From NCBI GenBank assembly GCA_947650285.1, contig CANTFL010001052.1:62001-126000 (forward strand): DNA of 64,000 bases. The letters are read 5' to 3'. The notes beneath the pieces were generated by a model. It ran no database searches and was not told the DNA's origin. It was given only the letters and a program-made list of their open reading frames with translations. The stretch is from Hyaloperonospora brassicae (taxonomy: Eukaryota; Oomycota; Peronosporomycetes; Peronosporales; Peronosporaceae). The translations under genes and the position numbers were made by a program. Positions 21,861-33,848 of this stretch are shown one piece after another; the stretch's first letter is position 1, and each line of letters opens with the position of its first letter.

Positions 21861-23699
21861 GCTCACTATTATTTTACGACTAAACGATCGACTTGCGTTC
21901 CCTTCGATTCAAGCATAGGAGAGATAGTAGAAGGACAGATTCGATTTAAGCTACTTCGCAATATAGCAAAAGACGTAAATATGTACGGTGTAGAATGAGA
22001 GTCATCGTTTGGTATATCAGACGGTAGCGACAATATCTCAAGTCGGCCCGCGGTGGGCACATCCGCAACAAAAGAAAGACGTGTTTTCGTCGAGTACGAT
22101 TCAGCGATTCATGAGGCACCATCAGAGTCTCGTCGATCGAGAGTCGGTGAACTCAACAGAATGATGTCGTAAAGTGAGAGCTACAAAAATGTAATGATGT
22201 TAAGAAGTGTTTAGTTAGTAAGATCCATGATCTTTCTGGTCCACTCGATCTAGTGGATACACCAGACCGACAATCAACTGCTTTCTCGAAGATAAATCGG
22301 CAATCTAGGGGAGGACATGGTACCTCGACTCAACATTCCAATTTACGACGATGCGCTGGATCGGTCGATCTACCACGCTCAACGGGGTCAAGTGAACCAA
22401 CCCTAAAGATACACATACCAAAGAAGGATGTTTGGCCACCCTTGGCCAACAAAATAAGAAGATCGATAATTGGTGGATTTCAACTATATTTGCATCGGTT
22501 TACGGATGTAAAGCTAACAAGCGTGTGACAACGACTACTATATTAGTAGGACATGATGTGGACATGACTTTATACTCGAAAAAATCGATGATGAGGTATT
22601 TGGTCGCGTTTGTAATTTAATGGAGACCAAGAATGGGAATGACCGATCTAGTAATATATGTATTGACAATTTTTATAATTGCCGTGTTTTATAATTCTAT
22701 CACAACCGAACAGGAGCAACTTGCACCACAAAAGTCCCGGTATCTTTCTTCGCAGAAAGTGTATAGAATACTGATAATGACGCTACTCGAGGAGGCAAGT
22801 GTTACAGTGACAGGCACGTGTAGCAGTGAGAACAACACGCGACATTCATCAGCCATGAAATCCTGAACACAACATGGAATATTGCAACTATCGTGGATTA
22901 TACGACGATCCGACTGCGCTGGTCGTAGTCAACAGTCATGAAGTTTTAACAGCTAAGAGTCTAGTGACCCTTCCCTTGAGAATGAAGCAACTCGCTGTAT
23001 AGTGTGGGGGGATGTGATAAATACGATTATCAAAAAAGTACAATCAACAAGAACGCAGCATGTTAGGTGTACTCTGCGGTCGCGGTAGTGGCATTGGAGC
23101 TATTTGGTAGCGTATGGAAAGGCTCGGTGGATGATTGGCGCATCATTCAAGGGATGGCGAAGGGAATTGTGAGCAGGAGGCTACCACCTTTTCTACTAAT
23201 AATTGCTAATTGATAGGAATTATTGTGGCTGCACAGTACAATTCGAGCTCAAGTAGAAGAAAAACTGATATTTCAATCAAGTGGAATTTGTATAGTAAAA
23301 TCAAGAAGGCAAATAACTCAGGCGCTTGAATAGAAGCTATACTGTTGGAGGCGGAATGTTATCGAGTGAACCGTCAAGACTTCTACGATATTCTGGGTAT
23401 CCTCAAGAACATCGGCTACAATCAGGTTTGAAGTTTATCCATGTATTATTATACCGTGCAACGGCGAGTAAATTTCAACACACTATAATGGCTTTTGAAA
23501 GGGAAGTCTACCAATTGCAATAAAATTAAAATTTTCCATCGCTTGGCTCGGCCTGAGAGAGACGAAAAGGATCGGCCAATTTCTAGACTTCTTGTAATTT
23601 GAAGTACGTAATGACCTGACAAAGTAATAATGTTCGTCGATATTAGGAAGATACAAGCTTTTATCAGAACGCACAGTCCCGTGGCGCATGATCCGAATA

Positions 23700-24360
23700 C
23701 ATGGATTGCCGTACACTAGACTCGCGGAAGTGCTCTGTCGGGAAGCTGACTTTCAGTATCTCTGGTCGTTCGCAAATGCTCCGTCCATTGTTTGGTGGGA
23801 GCATTATGCAACTACCATAATCATAACAGAATCAAATGTTGACAGCTACAGTACTACAAATGTGGTAACATTGGTCACATCATTGCACGATGTGATCATA
23901 CTGATGTAATGGATGTTGGAAAGCCAATGAACAGAATATAGGCGCCCGATGATGTCGCTAAGTCTTAAGCTAAAATGGCAGAAACAAAGGTTGCAGCATC
24001 TTCTCGGCGCACTACTCAACAAAATACTAGTACCTGATACAAAATTGCACAATTCAACCCCGCCCTGCATCAAAGTATATAAACAGATCCGCTTTGTCCG
24101 ATGAGACGACGTATTCCAACTTACCACGTACTATGGTATCTTTGCCAGACGACAGACCGGCTCAACTACCCTCTATTGACCCTCTCCAACCTAAATCGAG
24201 ACAATAACTGGATTACGGTCTCATTGCGCGGTAAATGTCGTCTATTTCCACCCCGATGTCCGCTAGAACATCCGCCCCCATTTCTCAGAAAGACCTACAA
24301 GATTCGAAGCTCTATCAGGTGACGACAACCTTGATGAAGATGTCATCGACCCTACAGTAC
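23700..24360 (+). mobile_element. Relic of a retrotransposon gag gene with broken zinc knuckle
   Basis: In one frame, 23843-23896 reads QLQYYKCGNIGHIIARCDH, a CCHC zinc knuckle (C-X2-C-X4-H-X4-C) of retroviral-type gag proteins. The first Cys has become Tyr (codon TAC at 23852). Frames on either side are broken by stops but remain coding-like to about 24360. This is an old, non-functional copy, most likely of an LTR element; Copia versus Gypsy cannot be told. Confidence 0.5.
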
Positions 24361-25811
24361 TTGACATCACGAATTAGATAGTGGAAGCCATGACCGCTCT
24401 CACCGACGAAGGATACCTCAGCTCAGCAATTAATCACGCCACGAACCTGGATCAGCTTGGAATCCTAAAGAAGACTTTACCGTCTATATCAGAACCATAT
24501 AACTTGCTTAGTTTTAGCAGCAAAAGCGTTCTTATCTGCATGATATTACAGCACCGGAGAGGGGCGACCGTCACTCGCGCATCCCGGTCGATGAACAGAT
24601 GGACATATGTGTGCGATTTTTGGACTTCATTGCTTCTAAGATTATGCTTAGAGATATCACTACATCAGTAACGTAAATGGTATGATATTGCTCTTGTAGC
24701 GTCATTTGAAGAAACCCTTATAACGGAAGACACCTTGCTGACAGCTGCGATCGGTAGCCTCGAACGAAAATAAAGTATATTAAATCATTGCACCTAGGGT
24801 AGCAATTTCTACACACAACTTGAGTATGTACACTGATAGCAGTTTGAAGAGGTTGTGTGGAGGTGGGGGTAATTCCTGCGAAGAAGAAGCTTTAACGGTT
24901 CCTTAAGAAATAATTTCAAACCCATCGGATAGGATTGCAAACGTCACCGTTCATAAACGGATAGGATGTGAAATTCCTGGTGTGGTGGCAACTTTTCTCC
25001 GCATATATATTCATGTCACTACTACGAAGGACAACGACAATGTAACCTGGCTATGCAGTCTACCGACCAAGTTTCATCACTCGAAAAAGCACGATTGATG
25101 AATCAGGGGAGCAACTGGTATAAATTTTTAAGAAATACTATCAGAAAAGATTACTGGGTGAACGCAACATGACAACCACTAGCGCACCCTTGTGCTGCGC
25201 TAGTGGGGACGTCACTGTTCGACGTTTCTTCATCAGCGCGCATTCTAAAGCCTCGCATCTTTGGAGCCGCGGAATGGGTCCAAAACCCTGGCCCCGATGA
25301 ATAATTATTGTCCGATGTGTCCATGGTCAAAGCACAAGAATTCAAATTGACGAATGAAGATGACGATCGCGTGGACGTCTTGGACAAGAGAATGTGCGGA
25401 AACGATATCTACGAATGTTTTGAGGCATTTAAGACCGGAAAAATAGACAAAATATATTGTGGTATAGTAGTTAGTCAAATCTGTGGCAATACAGTCTCAA
25501 CGTAACAACACAACAATCGCCGATCTAGTCGAAGCAGTTAGGCTTGTACGTTGGGTATAAACCCTTCGCGTTTCGCCCCTTCGGATCCAGTTGCGTCTCT
25601 TGCCTAGCTGAGTACCTTCAGCCACTCACACTCCTTTCCATAAGACTGCCTGAGCTCAGCAGTTTCCGTTCCTTCAATTCTGTGACCTCGTACCAATGAG
25701 CAGACGTCAGCGTTTTCACACTTTTACAGGTCACCGGGTGCAGTATACGCCCGACTAAAATACTTAACGGTTAAAAATTCATCGGCTCGTCGCTCGATGA
25801 GTCTTTGGACA

Positions 25812-25996
25812 GTGCCGTCTATTGTTTCACCATCTCACCGTTCGCGAGTCTTAATGCGGTACCGTCTATTGGTTCACCGGCTCGCCGTGTGACGAGACTT
25901 TAAATCGGTGTCGTTACTGATTCACCGGCTCGCCGTGCGACGAGACTCAAATCGGTGCCGTTTACTGGGTCACCGGCTCGCCGTGCGACAAGACTT
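25812..25996. repeat. Tandem repeat, about 48-bp unit, four copies
   Basis: Units start at 25812, 25859, 25908 and 25955 with GTGCCGT or a variant, followed by TTCACCGGCTCGCCGTG and CGAGACT. Identity increases from the first copy to the last. Spacing is 47-49 bp. There is no convincing coding potential. Confidence 0.8.
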
Positions 25997-26325
25997 GTCT
26001 TTCGCTGGAAGCGAGTAATATTTACCCCGGCCCAACTTAACGCTTGACGCTTCCAATCGGGACCTCTACAAGCTATGCTCCTCGGGGATCGACAGCAGGC
26101 ATTATCCAGCCCACGCAGAGAATTGCGGCAAACGTGTGAACATGTCTTGTACTTGGAAAATTCTGTTCTGCATTGATTATCTCCTATTCTTTCCCTGATT
26201 TCAAAAGAACTCTCGAGTGTTTCTCCTTCATCCCCCTCGTCGTCGTATCCTAATACCTAGTGGGATGGACTAACTATCACCTTGCCCTCTCGTCGGGACT
26301 TTCCTCGTTAAGTATTGGCTCACTG

Positions 26326-26510
26326 AGTGTTGGATAGTCGAGTCTTCGCTCGTCAAGTCTTCGCTCTTCAAGTCTTCTCTCGTCAAGTCTTGGCCCGTAA
26401 AGTCTTGTCTCGTCAAGTCTTCCCTCTTCGATTATTGGCTCGTCGAATCTCGGCTAGTCGAGCCTTTTCTCGTCGACTTTGGAGCCGTCTGGATGTTCTC
26501 GTCGAGTCTA
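26326..26510. repeat. 15-bp minisatellite, about 12 degenerate copies
   Basis: CTCGTCAAGTCTTCG-like units recur at 15-bp spacing. Because 15 is a multiple of three, they give an apparent 69-codon open frame with a five-residue repeat. That frame has no other sign of being a gene. Confidence 0.8.
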
Positions 26511-26878
26511 CCACTCCTTTAATCAATTTAAAATAGGGAACACCACGTTTGGAAATTCCCTACACCACAATATCATCAATGTCGTGAGATCTCGATAATT
26601 CCCATCGGCTGCCATTCCCCATCGAATCCATTTTACCACCTCGAAACCAAACCATATATAGACTTACTAATTTTTCTCACACATCAAAGGTACCGGACCT
26701 GCCGAACATTGACCAGGACAGACTCGAGAACGCATACATGACCGATGCCACCTATCTCGCAATTATCCATCTCCAAGAGCAACATGAGTTGTTCCCCTGT
26801 AGAGTTTAACAGTAACGCACACAACCGCAACAAAATGTTTAAACCGATCGGAATACAATATAACGAGATCTGGGTCAC

Positions 26879-26904
26879 GCCGGTAAGCCTCGACTTACCG
26901 GCGG
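26879..26904. repeat. Perfect 10-bp-stem hairpin
   Basis: CGCCGGTAAG and CTTACCGGCG flank the loop CCTCGA. It lies in retroelement-like, frame-broken sequence; its function is unknown. Confidence 0.7.
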
Positions 26905-28299
26905 ACGAGATAACAGTCTATTTTTGCCCCCGAGACAGGGTACCAGGGTACCGCATATTATACCCAGCTCGTCGTCCACACTCGGGGTATCGCCAGTCAC
27001 TAGTTCAGCACATACAAAACTAATTATATACAAAGAAAGGAAGTGGAGATTTACACCCAACTCGGTACCAAGCAAGGCACGCTAGCAATCTAGAGTGGCG
27101 AGGGAATAGATCCAGTTAGTGCTGAATCAACGCAATCATGATATACCATTACTTACCGACGGATATTGGCATGAAATGCGGTATTCTTTCAGCACGACGT
27201 AAGAAGCGCAATCTCTTGTTGGCTTTCCGACACGACAGAGAAGCACTGATCAATAAAACTCACGATTCAAGCGGAACCGGTTCAATTGAGTTTATTGAAA
27301 AAAGATGCTACTGTTTCAACAATTCTTGTCTCACCATGCGCTTTTCAACGCATTCAGTGATGGATTTTTGTGACGTGGACGGCTAATCAGCGACGGAAGT
27401 ACCTGTTATAAGGCTTTGTAAATGTTGCAGTCGGGTCAAAGATCGCTTGACGCAAGCATGGCTAGAGGCTTGGATAGTTCGAACAACTCGTTCCATTGCA
27501 GTACATATATTAGCGCCGCTAGTAGATAATAACGATGGTTGAAACGAACTACTACATATGAAGTATGGCAATGACTAGCTATCCCGTCAATATGCTGTCA
27601 CCAGCAAGCGACAGTTTTCCTGACATGTCAAATGCGCCTTCTTATACGACGTCGACATCAAGGCATTGACCGACGCCCCATCAGCGGTGTATGTGGACGT
27701 ACCCGATCAACCCGACGAAACATATCAGCATTTCGAGCAATAATGATTGCCGCCGAGCATGTCAAGACCTACTTGACAAAAAAGACTGGGCCATTATTCC
27801 AGCTTACTTAGCAGCAGCTTTAGCCTATGCAGCCTTGCCACGGGATCTTTATCACCGAAGGCTACGATATCGGTGGCTGACATCAGGTTCTAACAGCGTA
27901 CGAGCTTGAATTGGATGTTTATACGATGCACCGGAATGTCCATAATCTCTTCTTTTGCGATACTTCTTTGCTTTCACCGCTGGTGGATAGACGGGGACAC
28001 ACCTGCACCATTCCCGAAACGTCAGGGGCATCAAGAGTACAGAACAGCGTAAATTTTTCGTTTGCTAGAAGGGCACGGGGTTTCAAGGCACACACATTGA
28101 TTTCAATCGTGTATCTTAGTAGGCTGCGACATCATGGGTTGCTGTTTAAGACACACATCACAATCAACAACATGGGGCATCTTCCTACTAGAGTGTTAGT
28201 GTCGATTAAACCTAACCAGTGGCAATATTGATCGACCCAAAAAGCGGCTCGTCTGACAGAGTTGTCACCCGGAGATCTGGTCCGTCGAGCCACGCCGAT

Positions 28300-28650
28300 G
28301 GTTGTATTTTATGTCATAGCTGTCAACTTATGTGCACCGAATGAAGGAAGTGAGCGGGCAAGCCTTTTCGTCAATCACATCAATGGAACTCTCCGGGATC
28401 AGATGTAGTTTTGCTAACGGATATTCAATTATGTTCCAGTTCCTTATCTGAACCGCTTGGGGTGGTAAAGGTCAGGAAGACAGGAAAGCTTTGAGCTGGC
28501 GTCTTTGATTCACACATGGACCTTAAAGGATGCACAGACCCTAGCGTCGTCGGTAGAAGACGACATCGCAAAGCAGACGCCTTATTATACCTCTTGGAAT
28601 GCTCGATAGGTCAGCGGGATGGATCGTATGTACGTGCCTAAGACCTACTA
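28300..28650 (+). mobile_element. LINE (non-LTR retrotransposon) endonuclease relic
   Basis: Frame fragments match apurinic-endonuclease domains of oomycete LINEs. From 28,315 they read AVNLCAPNEGSERASLF. Further on, the fragments SLIHTWTLKDAQTL, TPYYTSWNAR and SGMDRMYVP appear in order. At least three in-frame stops (for example TAG just after WNAR) and frame changes make it non-functional. No reverse transcriptase follows, so only this piece remains. Confidence 0.7.
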
Positions 28651-28769
28651 TGCAGCAGTTTAACAAGTGCAGGTTCGTCAAACAGTACATTGATCTGATC
28701 AACAACAATTACCCTACACGACACAATCGGCGGGACCGTGTGGCATAGACGACGTCGACAGGTACTTAT

Positions 28770-29480
28770 CCATTATCTTATCCATACTGCGACTCCATAC
28801 CAATCTTTCAGGCAGACATAGCCGAAGTGTTTAAATGGAAGAAAACGTCTAATGAAGCGTCCATACGAGTACATAAGACAAAGCGGTGCGGATTGCGGAT
28901 GGAGCGTCAAATACACTATATAGAATAGGAAGAAGAGTGGTCGCGCAGAAATAAACAAACGGTTCAGGCACAAGCCCACGCAACTTTTGTCAGCCGACAA
29001 GAGTTTATCTAGGCGATTAAAGAAGAACTCATAATTGCGCAGACCATTCGCACTGGGCTGCGATCGGATTGGACAATGTATAGTCTTCGGCACCAGTTTG
29101 AAGAAGCCTCTAACTAGGATAAGGACCAAATAATTCATATCTTCGGCGACTAACAAGGCAACCTATCATCAAAGGGTACCCAATCGCATAACAATGCAGA
29201 TCATAATGGCGTTCGAATCTCATTCAAATTCACGACTAGTGCCAGATACAGCGTCAGCTCAATGACTTCGGGATACTGTAACCATATCACCGGACATAGT
29301 TATCTCTTGATAATTACTGCTCTTCTTACAAAACCTTTATCGGTATCAGATATACGACGCTGACAGCAGTTTTCCTCTTACTACACAACGGGTCAGGATC
29401 TCAGGACGGCTCCAACATCCCAATGTCAAAGGCACTGGCATAATTGTGGGCACACGGACATGCCCCAAGAAACAATATAG
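28770..29480 (+). mobile_element. Possible second gag-like retroelement relic
   Basis: A plus-strand frame with several stops stays coding-like: charged, Gln/Arg-rich text such as AIKEELIIAQTIRTGLRSDW near 29013. It ends near 29441 in WHNCGHTDMP, which could be a worn zinc knuckle. The assignment rests on this resemblance only. Confidence 0.35.
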
Positions 29481-29660
29481 TCTGGGTCTTCAGCAGCGTA
29501 CGTTCATGTAATATTTACTTGTAGCCGAAGGAAAAATAGTGAACACACGACCCACTGTTCGCAGCATCGACCGGATCATTTAATTTGTATTATAAATAGC
29601 GACCATTCTATGTGACATAGGTCACGCAATCGTGTAGAATCATGTAAACCACTAATTAAG

Positions 29661-29730
29661 GTGGATGCCATTACAGTATGATTGGTATGTGGATGCCATT
29701 GCAGTATGATTGGTATGTGGCAGCCATTTA
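29661..29730. repeat. 28-bp tandem repeat, 2.5 copies
   Basis: Units at 29661-29688 and 29689-29716 differ at one base (GTGGATGCCATT...); a partial third copy starts at 29717. Such short direct repeats are common near LTR ends, but no LTR pair was found. Confidence 0.8.
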
Positions 29731-32638
29731 TAGATGCAGCAAGACACTGTTGTGGTTCTAACTTTGTTCAGCTAGCATTTTATAGATTTGTTTGATACTA
29801 GCACTCCTCAAAGTCAACGTCACCGCTGGCCAGGATCAGTGGCATTTTGACGTTCAGGAAGGTCGTATGCGTCAATATAATGAGTGTTACTGGATTGTTC
29901 AAGCAGTGTCGCGAGAGACCCTAGGACTCCCCAACTGCAATTAAACGCAAAGTGGGAGTCAAATCGAACTCGCGATACTTTCGAGTATTCAGAAGAGCAC
30001 GCAAGCGGAGTCAGGTAGCTAGTCGATACATCATGATATTCTTGAGGCAGGTCGCGACTGATATAGAAGAGTGGCCTCGAGAAAACCTGCGCGCGTGTAA
30101 AGATTACCACACGATTGACCACCACCCAATCTAGATGCTATTAGGAGCATCATCGACTAAAATTACCTAGAGCTAAGCCCTCCAAGCCAACCCATACTTG
30201 ACGAGGAAGTAAGTACATCAGAGGTTTTTTTTTTTGTGGGCAGTAGAGAGTCGGAATCATAGTAAGGGTTTTTGAGATCACCGTTTAAATGACATCTCTG
30301 GCATTGTTGTCATGAATGCGCTAATCAACGGTTCATTTATGATTTATATCTAGATCTGACTTCTCCAAGGCTTTTTAGCAAACACATGTATCGAATTTGT
30401 GCACGTCAAATCGACATCAGCTCAAAACGTATTGTCTATCACACAGTTTCTGAGGATGGCGTGTCTGTCGTCATCTTTGACGCACTTTCCAGCAGATGTT
30501 GCATAGATCGTGCATTCTGGCGTCTTGTACAACCCAAACATTGTACGAATAGTGTTCTAGGTCATTTAGGTCTTACTCCTACGACATAGAGTGGATGGAC
30601 GCGTCTTAGGTATATAAAGCGAGTAGCTTTGCATTTCCGACTCGCGTCGTTCCAAGATCAGTATAGAAGACATCTATGTATGATCCCTATTCAGTGCAAA
30701 TTTGTCTGCACTGGGTAAACGTGATGGACCCTTTCTGATTAGAAGATTATACATGACCACGATCGCCGGTCATCATGAACAGCTATTCGGTTGGTGTAAT
30801 GAATGCACATACAACTTGTTCACAGGAGCAACACACGACAATGCGCGGTCTATATTTGCTTTTGTGGTGTTAGCAAAGTATCAACATCACGTACGCTTGC
30901 GATCAATACGATCGCCAGAACCAAGGGTGATGTATTTGTACGTCAAAGTCGGCTTCGTGATGACTATATCCACCCTGTCGATCACCCTCATCGCGCCCTC
31001 GCTCTCTCGATCAACTTGTCACAAAAGAAAGTCTTCTGGCGAATCAAAAGGCCTGTAAATGTCGAGAGGGAACCTCTTGCTCAGACCACCACGGCGACGT
31101 TTTTCCACTTCTGGGTTTATACATTTCGAGTCAAAAAGTCGGGTAGAATCGAGTTGGATGATGCAGACAACTCATCTGAGTAGATGACCCCCACTTCGTG
31201 GTCATCATATGCACATGGTGACGTACCACAAAAGATCGCACCGATAAATGCTTCATGATGAGATACGGCAGCGTCAGGCGCTGTTCCGCTTGCTACTATA
31301 AGTTCTCCTTTAGCGACAGCTGCACGTACACGCCCAGCCATTACTTGTATGGTCTCTTCCTCGCAATGCACGGGTTCATCGTTCACTATGGAATAGATTA
31401 TGTCGCAATGAACAGACCAGATCCACAACGTTGTCTTTATTAAGCGACCTAGCGGTGGTCACTTAGCGTCAATGATGCCACTAATGCGACGATTGATGGA
31501 TATACGCAGGTTACATTGAATGAACCCGTGGCATGACATTGAAGGCAGCGCAAATGCATTTTTCGTGACAAACTATCAATCTCAGCAGAAACACGTAACT
31601 GTTGTAGCAGATAGCATTACTGAACTATTTTGTTGTACGTAATGCCCGGTAACAGCTGATAAGACGTTGCGCATCGGCTGATTCAACCCATTGTATCAGC
31701 CAAGTCCGTCACTGACTAGTGGTAAAAGAGGCACATATGAGCGGTGGACTGGTTTGTCAAAACGCAATTTTGTACTTGGACTTGTCTTAGGATACGTTGC
31801 AACAGATTCTTTAAGTAAGGCTCAAATTGTGGCAACATCGTTCTCTTTTTTTACCCCCATTACATGATGCGTTTGATTGTCGGCGCCCCTTCCTACCCAA
31901 GCGTTTACGTGAGGTCTTGAGGTACCTGTGTGCACTACTGCAAGCGTGTATTGCTTACACTACCATCAAACTATGAGTAAGGTGATTCATTACAATTTGT
32001 GGCTGTAATTAACAGCTTTGCGCTTGTAGTAGGCAATAAATAGCCTTGGCGATGAAGCAGATTGACACGCGAAGAGAGGTGAACAGTTGTGTGTGTATGG
32101 CAAAAACCAAAGTAACATCGTTTGTGTTATCTGTTGGATGCAATTGACGTGCGTGTAGCACGAGGAGGAACGCTTTACGCGGAAAACCTCCTTTCGACCA
32201 TCACGACTCCTGCCGACCCCGTCAATCTATCACTCAATCAACAAGTCACACATCCCTTGAAGTTGTTGGTCATCCCCAGTCTATGTTCTGCATGACCAGG
32301 CGCTTCTTGACCGCTGATGCACAGAAACGTGAGCTTCTCCATCCCCAGAGACGTTCAGGGATTTGCTCACAGGTGGTGTCAAGTACGTCCATTATAATGA
32401 TAACTAACGACTGATAAGTGTGACAAGAAGTACGGCCCGGGTATCGGGTCGACAACTAAAGGGCTCCGTAGAGCCAGGGGCGACGGCAACGAGGTCAGAG
32501 ACCCTCCTACCGAAGCCAACTACGAGTCAATCATGACCGCTGGCGCGACCAAGTAGACTGGGGACATGCGTACCGCCGGAGCGGCAGCACGTACAACGCG
32601 GGTATGCTGCCATATAAGGCAACAAACCCCTTTAGGAC

Positions 32639-33848
32639 CGCTTGCGCGGCCCCCGACGTGGAGTGCGAACACCGAAGTGACTGCGTGGCGTGGAGATCGC
32701 CAACCCGCCGTCTATCTCTCCGAGGAGCTCAACCATCTGCGATGGTGGCTCCCTTCAGCCGCTTGCGCGGCCCCCGACGTGGATTGCGATCACCGAAGTG
32801 ACTGCGTGGCGTGGAGAACGCCAACCCGCCATATATCTCTCCGAGGAGCTCAACCATCTGCGATGGTGGCCCCCTTCAGCCGCTTGCGCGGCCCCCGACG
32901 TGGAGTGCGATCACCGAAGTGACTGCGTGGCGTGGAGAACGCCAACCCGCCGTATATCTCTCCGAGGAGCTCAACCATCTGCGATGGTGGCCCCCTTCAG
33001 CCGCTTGCGCGGCCCCCGACGTGGAGTGCGATCACCGAAGTGACTGCGTGGCGTGGAGAACGCCAACCCGCCGTATATCTCTCCGAGGAGCTCAACCATC
33101 TGCGATGGTGGCCCCCTACAGCCGCTTGCGCGGCCCCCGACGTGGAGTGCGATCACCGAAGTGACTGCGTGGCGTGGAGAACGCCAACCCGCCGTATATC
33201 GCTCCGAGGAGCTCAACCATCTGCGATGGTGGCCCCCTACAGCCGCTTGCACGGCCCCCGACGTGGAGTGCGATCACCGAAGTGACTGCGTGGCGTGGAG
33301 AACGCCAACCCGCCATATATCTCTCCGAGGAGCTCAACCATCTGCGATGGTGGCCCCCTTCAGCCGCTTGCGCGGCCCCCGACGTGGAGTGCGATCACCG
33401 AAGTGACTGCGTGGCGTGGAGAACGCCAACCCGCCGTATATCTCTCCGAGGAGCTCAACCATCTGCGATGGTGGCCCCCTTCAGCCGCTTGCGCGGCCCC
33501 CGACGTGGAGTGCGATCACCGAAGTGACTGCGTGGCGTGGAGAACGCCAACCCGCCATATATCTCTCCGAGGAGCTCAACCATCTGCGATGGTGGCCCCC
33601 TACAGCCGCTTGCACGGCCCCCGACGTGGAGTGCGATCACCGAAGTGACTGCGTGGCGTGGAGAACGCCAACCCGCCGTATATCGCTCCGAGGAGCTCAA
33701 CCATCTGCGATGGTGGCCCCCTACAGCCGCTTGCACGGCCCCCGACGTGGAGTGCGATCACCGAAGTGACTGCGTGGCGTGGAGAACGCCAACCCGCCGT
33801 ATATCGCTCCGAGGAGCTCAACCATCTGCGATGGTGGCCCCCTTCAGC
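32639..33848. repeat. 121-bp satellite array, ten units in perfect register
   Basis: Ten consecutive units of exactly 121 bp start CGCTTGCGCGGCCCCCGACG at 32639, 32760, 32881 and so on. A truncated, diverging eleventh starts at 33849. Units are nearly identical. Sites that vary include GTATATCTC/GTATATCGC/CATATATCT, CTTGCG/CTTGCA and CTTCAG/CTACAG, which combine differently from unit to unit. The first unit is the most diverged. 121 is not a multiple of three and each unit has only one plus-strand stop-bearing phase (TGA in CCGAAGTGACTG). This creates a ladder of overlapping 117-codon frames every 121 bp, which I treat as artefacts. GC-rich, in sharp contrast to the AT-rich DNA on the left. 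Confidence 0.95.

Larger units (their letters stand above)
19504..32638. other. 13-kb gene desert of decayed transposable elements and minisatellites
   Basis: AT-richer than the flanks, with no open frame above about 130 codons and no intact gene. Individually listed contents are hairpins (21522, 26879), minisatellites (25812, 26326, 29661), a LINE endonuclease relic (28300-28650) and gag-like relics (about 23700-24360 and 28770-29480). Retroelement-like TATATAAAG at about 30611 and a T-run at 30226-30236 are also present. The remaining sequence holds nothing I can name. Confidence 0.6.

Noticed and set aside
32690..33769. Ladder of 117-codon frames every 121 bp
   Set aside because: Produced by the satellite itself: all three phases are open because the unit is not a multiple of three and has few stops. 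There is no start context or independent evidence.
32639..33848. CRISPR-like array
   Set aside because: Units are directly adjacent with no unique spacers, and the genome is eukaryotic.
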